Assembly: GCA_902459845.2 (NCBI GenBank)
Contig: CABPSV020000066.1
Coordinates: 1-35,239 of the forward strand
Source of the DNA: Hepatocystis sp. ex Piliocolobus tephrosceles
Taxonomy: Eukaryota; Apicomplexa; Aconoidasida; Haemosporida; Plasmodiidae
DNA length: 35,239 bases
Reading direction: 5' to 3'
The position numbers and the translations under genes were made by a program. The notes below the pieces were generated by a model that searched no databases, was not told the DNA's origin, and saw only the letters and a program-made list of their open reading frames with translations. Of the stretch, positions 34,633 through 35,239 are shown in pieces. The number at the start of each line of letters is the position of its first letter. Position 1 is the first letter of the stretch.

Positions 34633-35232
34633 TTACAGACATGTCCTTATCATATTACTCAAATTAGTATATATATTCTTTAAAATTTGTATATCATCAA
34701 AACACATTTTATATATAGATATTGCAAACATAATAGGTTTGTTATTTAATAAAAGAGCATGGTCTTTCATAAATTTGGAGCAGAATATTTCTAAAAAAGG
34801 ATAATCTCTTTCGCCCAAAACAATTTGACTTTCTTGTTTTACATCATAAGGTAATGTATCATTATATGTATAAACCCATGATGCAAATTTTCCATTATGA
34901 GAAATAAAAAAAATATTGTAATTGTTGTATAACACTAAGGTATAAAAATATGGTATAATTTCATTTTTATGTTTAACGTTATACATTTTTTTTATAACAC
35001 GTGGAATTATCATGTTATTATTTGATATGTTTGGCGTATTTTTGTTTTCTACTTCTTTTCCAGTTTCATTAGTTTTTAAAATTTCATTATTTTTATTTGT
35101 GTTGACATTTTTTATTTGATAATTTTGTAAATGATTATTTATGTTACTTAAATCGTTATTCCCTTCCAACATTTTTTCGATTGATTTATTTGATATATTT
35201 TCAGGCTCTTCATGTACTCCTGTGTTTTGCAT
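34633..35232 (-). CDS. Probable proteasome assembly chaperone 3/4-like protein, 199 aa
   Basis: The open frame runs from ATG at 35232 to TAA at 34633, only 7 bases from the window edge. No in-frame stop is seen upstream, so the start is provisional. Residues 1–88 are polar low-complexity. Residues about 91–195 form an alternating strand/helix domain: a beta pair around IPYFYTLVLYNNYNIFFIS, then HNGKFASWV (GK at 114–115), then IVLGERDYPFLEIFCSKFM (137–155), a strand IMFAISIYK, and a final helix ILKNIYTNLSNMI ending close to the stop. This order and the VLLG-[DE]-x-P-plus-helix signature resemble PSMG3 (PAC3), and less closely PSMG4 (PAC4). Those small proteins pair to help assemble the 20S proteasome alpha ring. 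Identification is by remembered pattern, so family membership is moderate and the choice of PAC3 over PAC4 is weak. Confidence 0.6.
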   Translation of the reverse strand: MQNTGVHEEPENISNKSIEKMLEGNNDLSNINNHLQNYQIKNVNTNKNNEILKTNETGKEVENKNTPNISNNNMIIPRVIKKMYNVKHKNEIIPYFYTLVLYNNYNIFFISHNGKFASWVYTYNDTLPYDVKQESQIVLGERDYPFLEIFCSKFMKDHALLLNNKPIMFAISIYKMCFDDIQILKNIYTNLSNMIRTCL

Positions 35233-35239
35233 TTTATTT

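Overview
This window is very AT-rich nuclear DNA from a malaria parasite (genus Plasmodium) or a close relative. The signs are long poly(dA:dT) and (TA)n runs between genes, proteins packed with Asn/Lys/Asp low-complexity inserts, short AT-rich GT–AG introns, and genes for a GPI-anchor enzyme and other proteins that read like Plasmodium orthologues. I cannot settle the species. Gene density is about one per 4 kb, without operons. Much of the flanking DNA is simple sequence in which I see no gene.

Left to right. (1) 1229–6527, minus: a three-exon kinesin of 1615 aa. (2) 8255–11193, minus: an eight-exon PIG-M, the GPI mannosyltransferase I of the ER; every exon joins in frame to give 448 aa. 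(3) 14472–16252, plus: a membrane-anchored protein of unknown function with an ambiguous 3' end. (4) 18097–22695, plus: a 1532-aa kelch-propeller protein with a coiled coil and a telomere-like 12-bp coding repeat. (5) 23901–25316, minus: a probable mitochondrial helical-repeat RNA-binding-type protein. (6) 26467–30116, plus: a TFIIIC subunit 5 (Tau95/GTF3C5) orthologue, broken in this sequence by a one-base slip inside an Asn-coding microsatellite. (7) 32183–33856, plus: an unknown Asn/Lys-rich protein with RKYNN repeats and a short hydrophobic tail. (8) 34633–35232, minus: a small protein resembling the PAC3/PAC4 proteasome-assembly chaperones.

The genes do not form one pathway. They are housekeeping functions of a core chromosome region: microtubule motor, GPI synthesis, RNA polymerase III transcription, organelle RNA handling and proteasome assembly. 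The most useful results are the TFIIIC5 identification with its frameshift, the PAC3/4-like call, the complete PIG-M exon model, and two places where apparent transmembrane segments may be splice-site polypyrimidine tracts read as protein.
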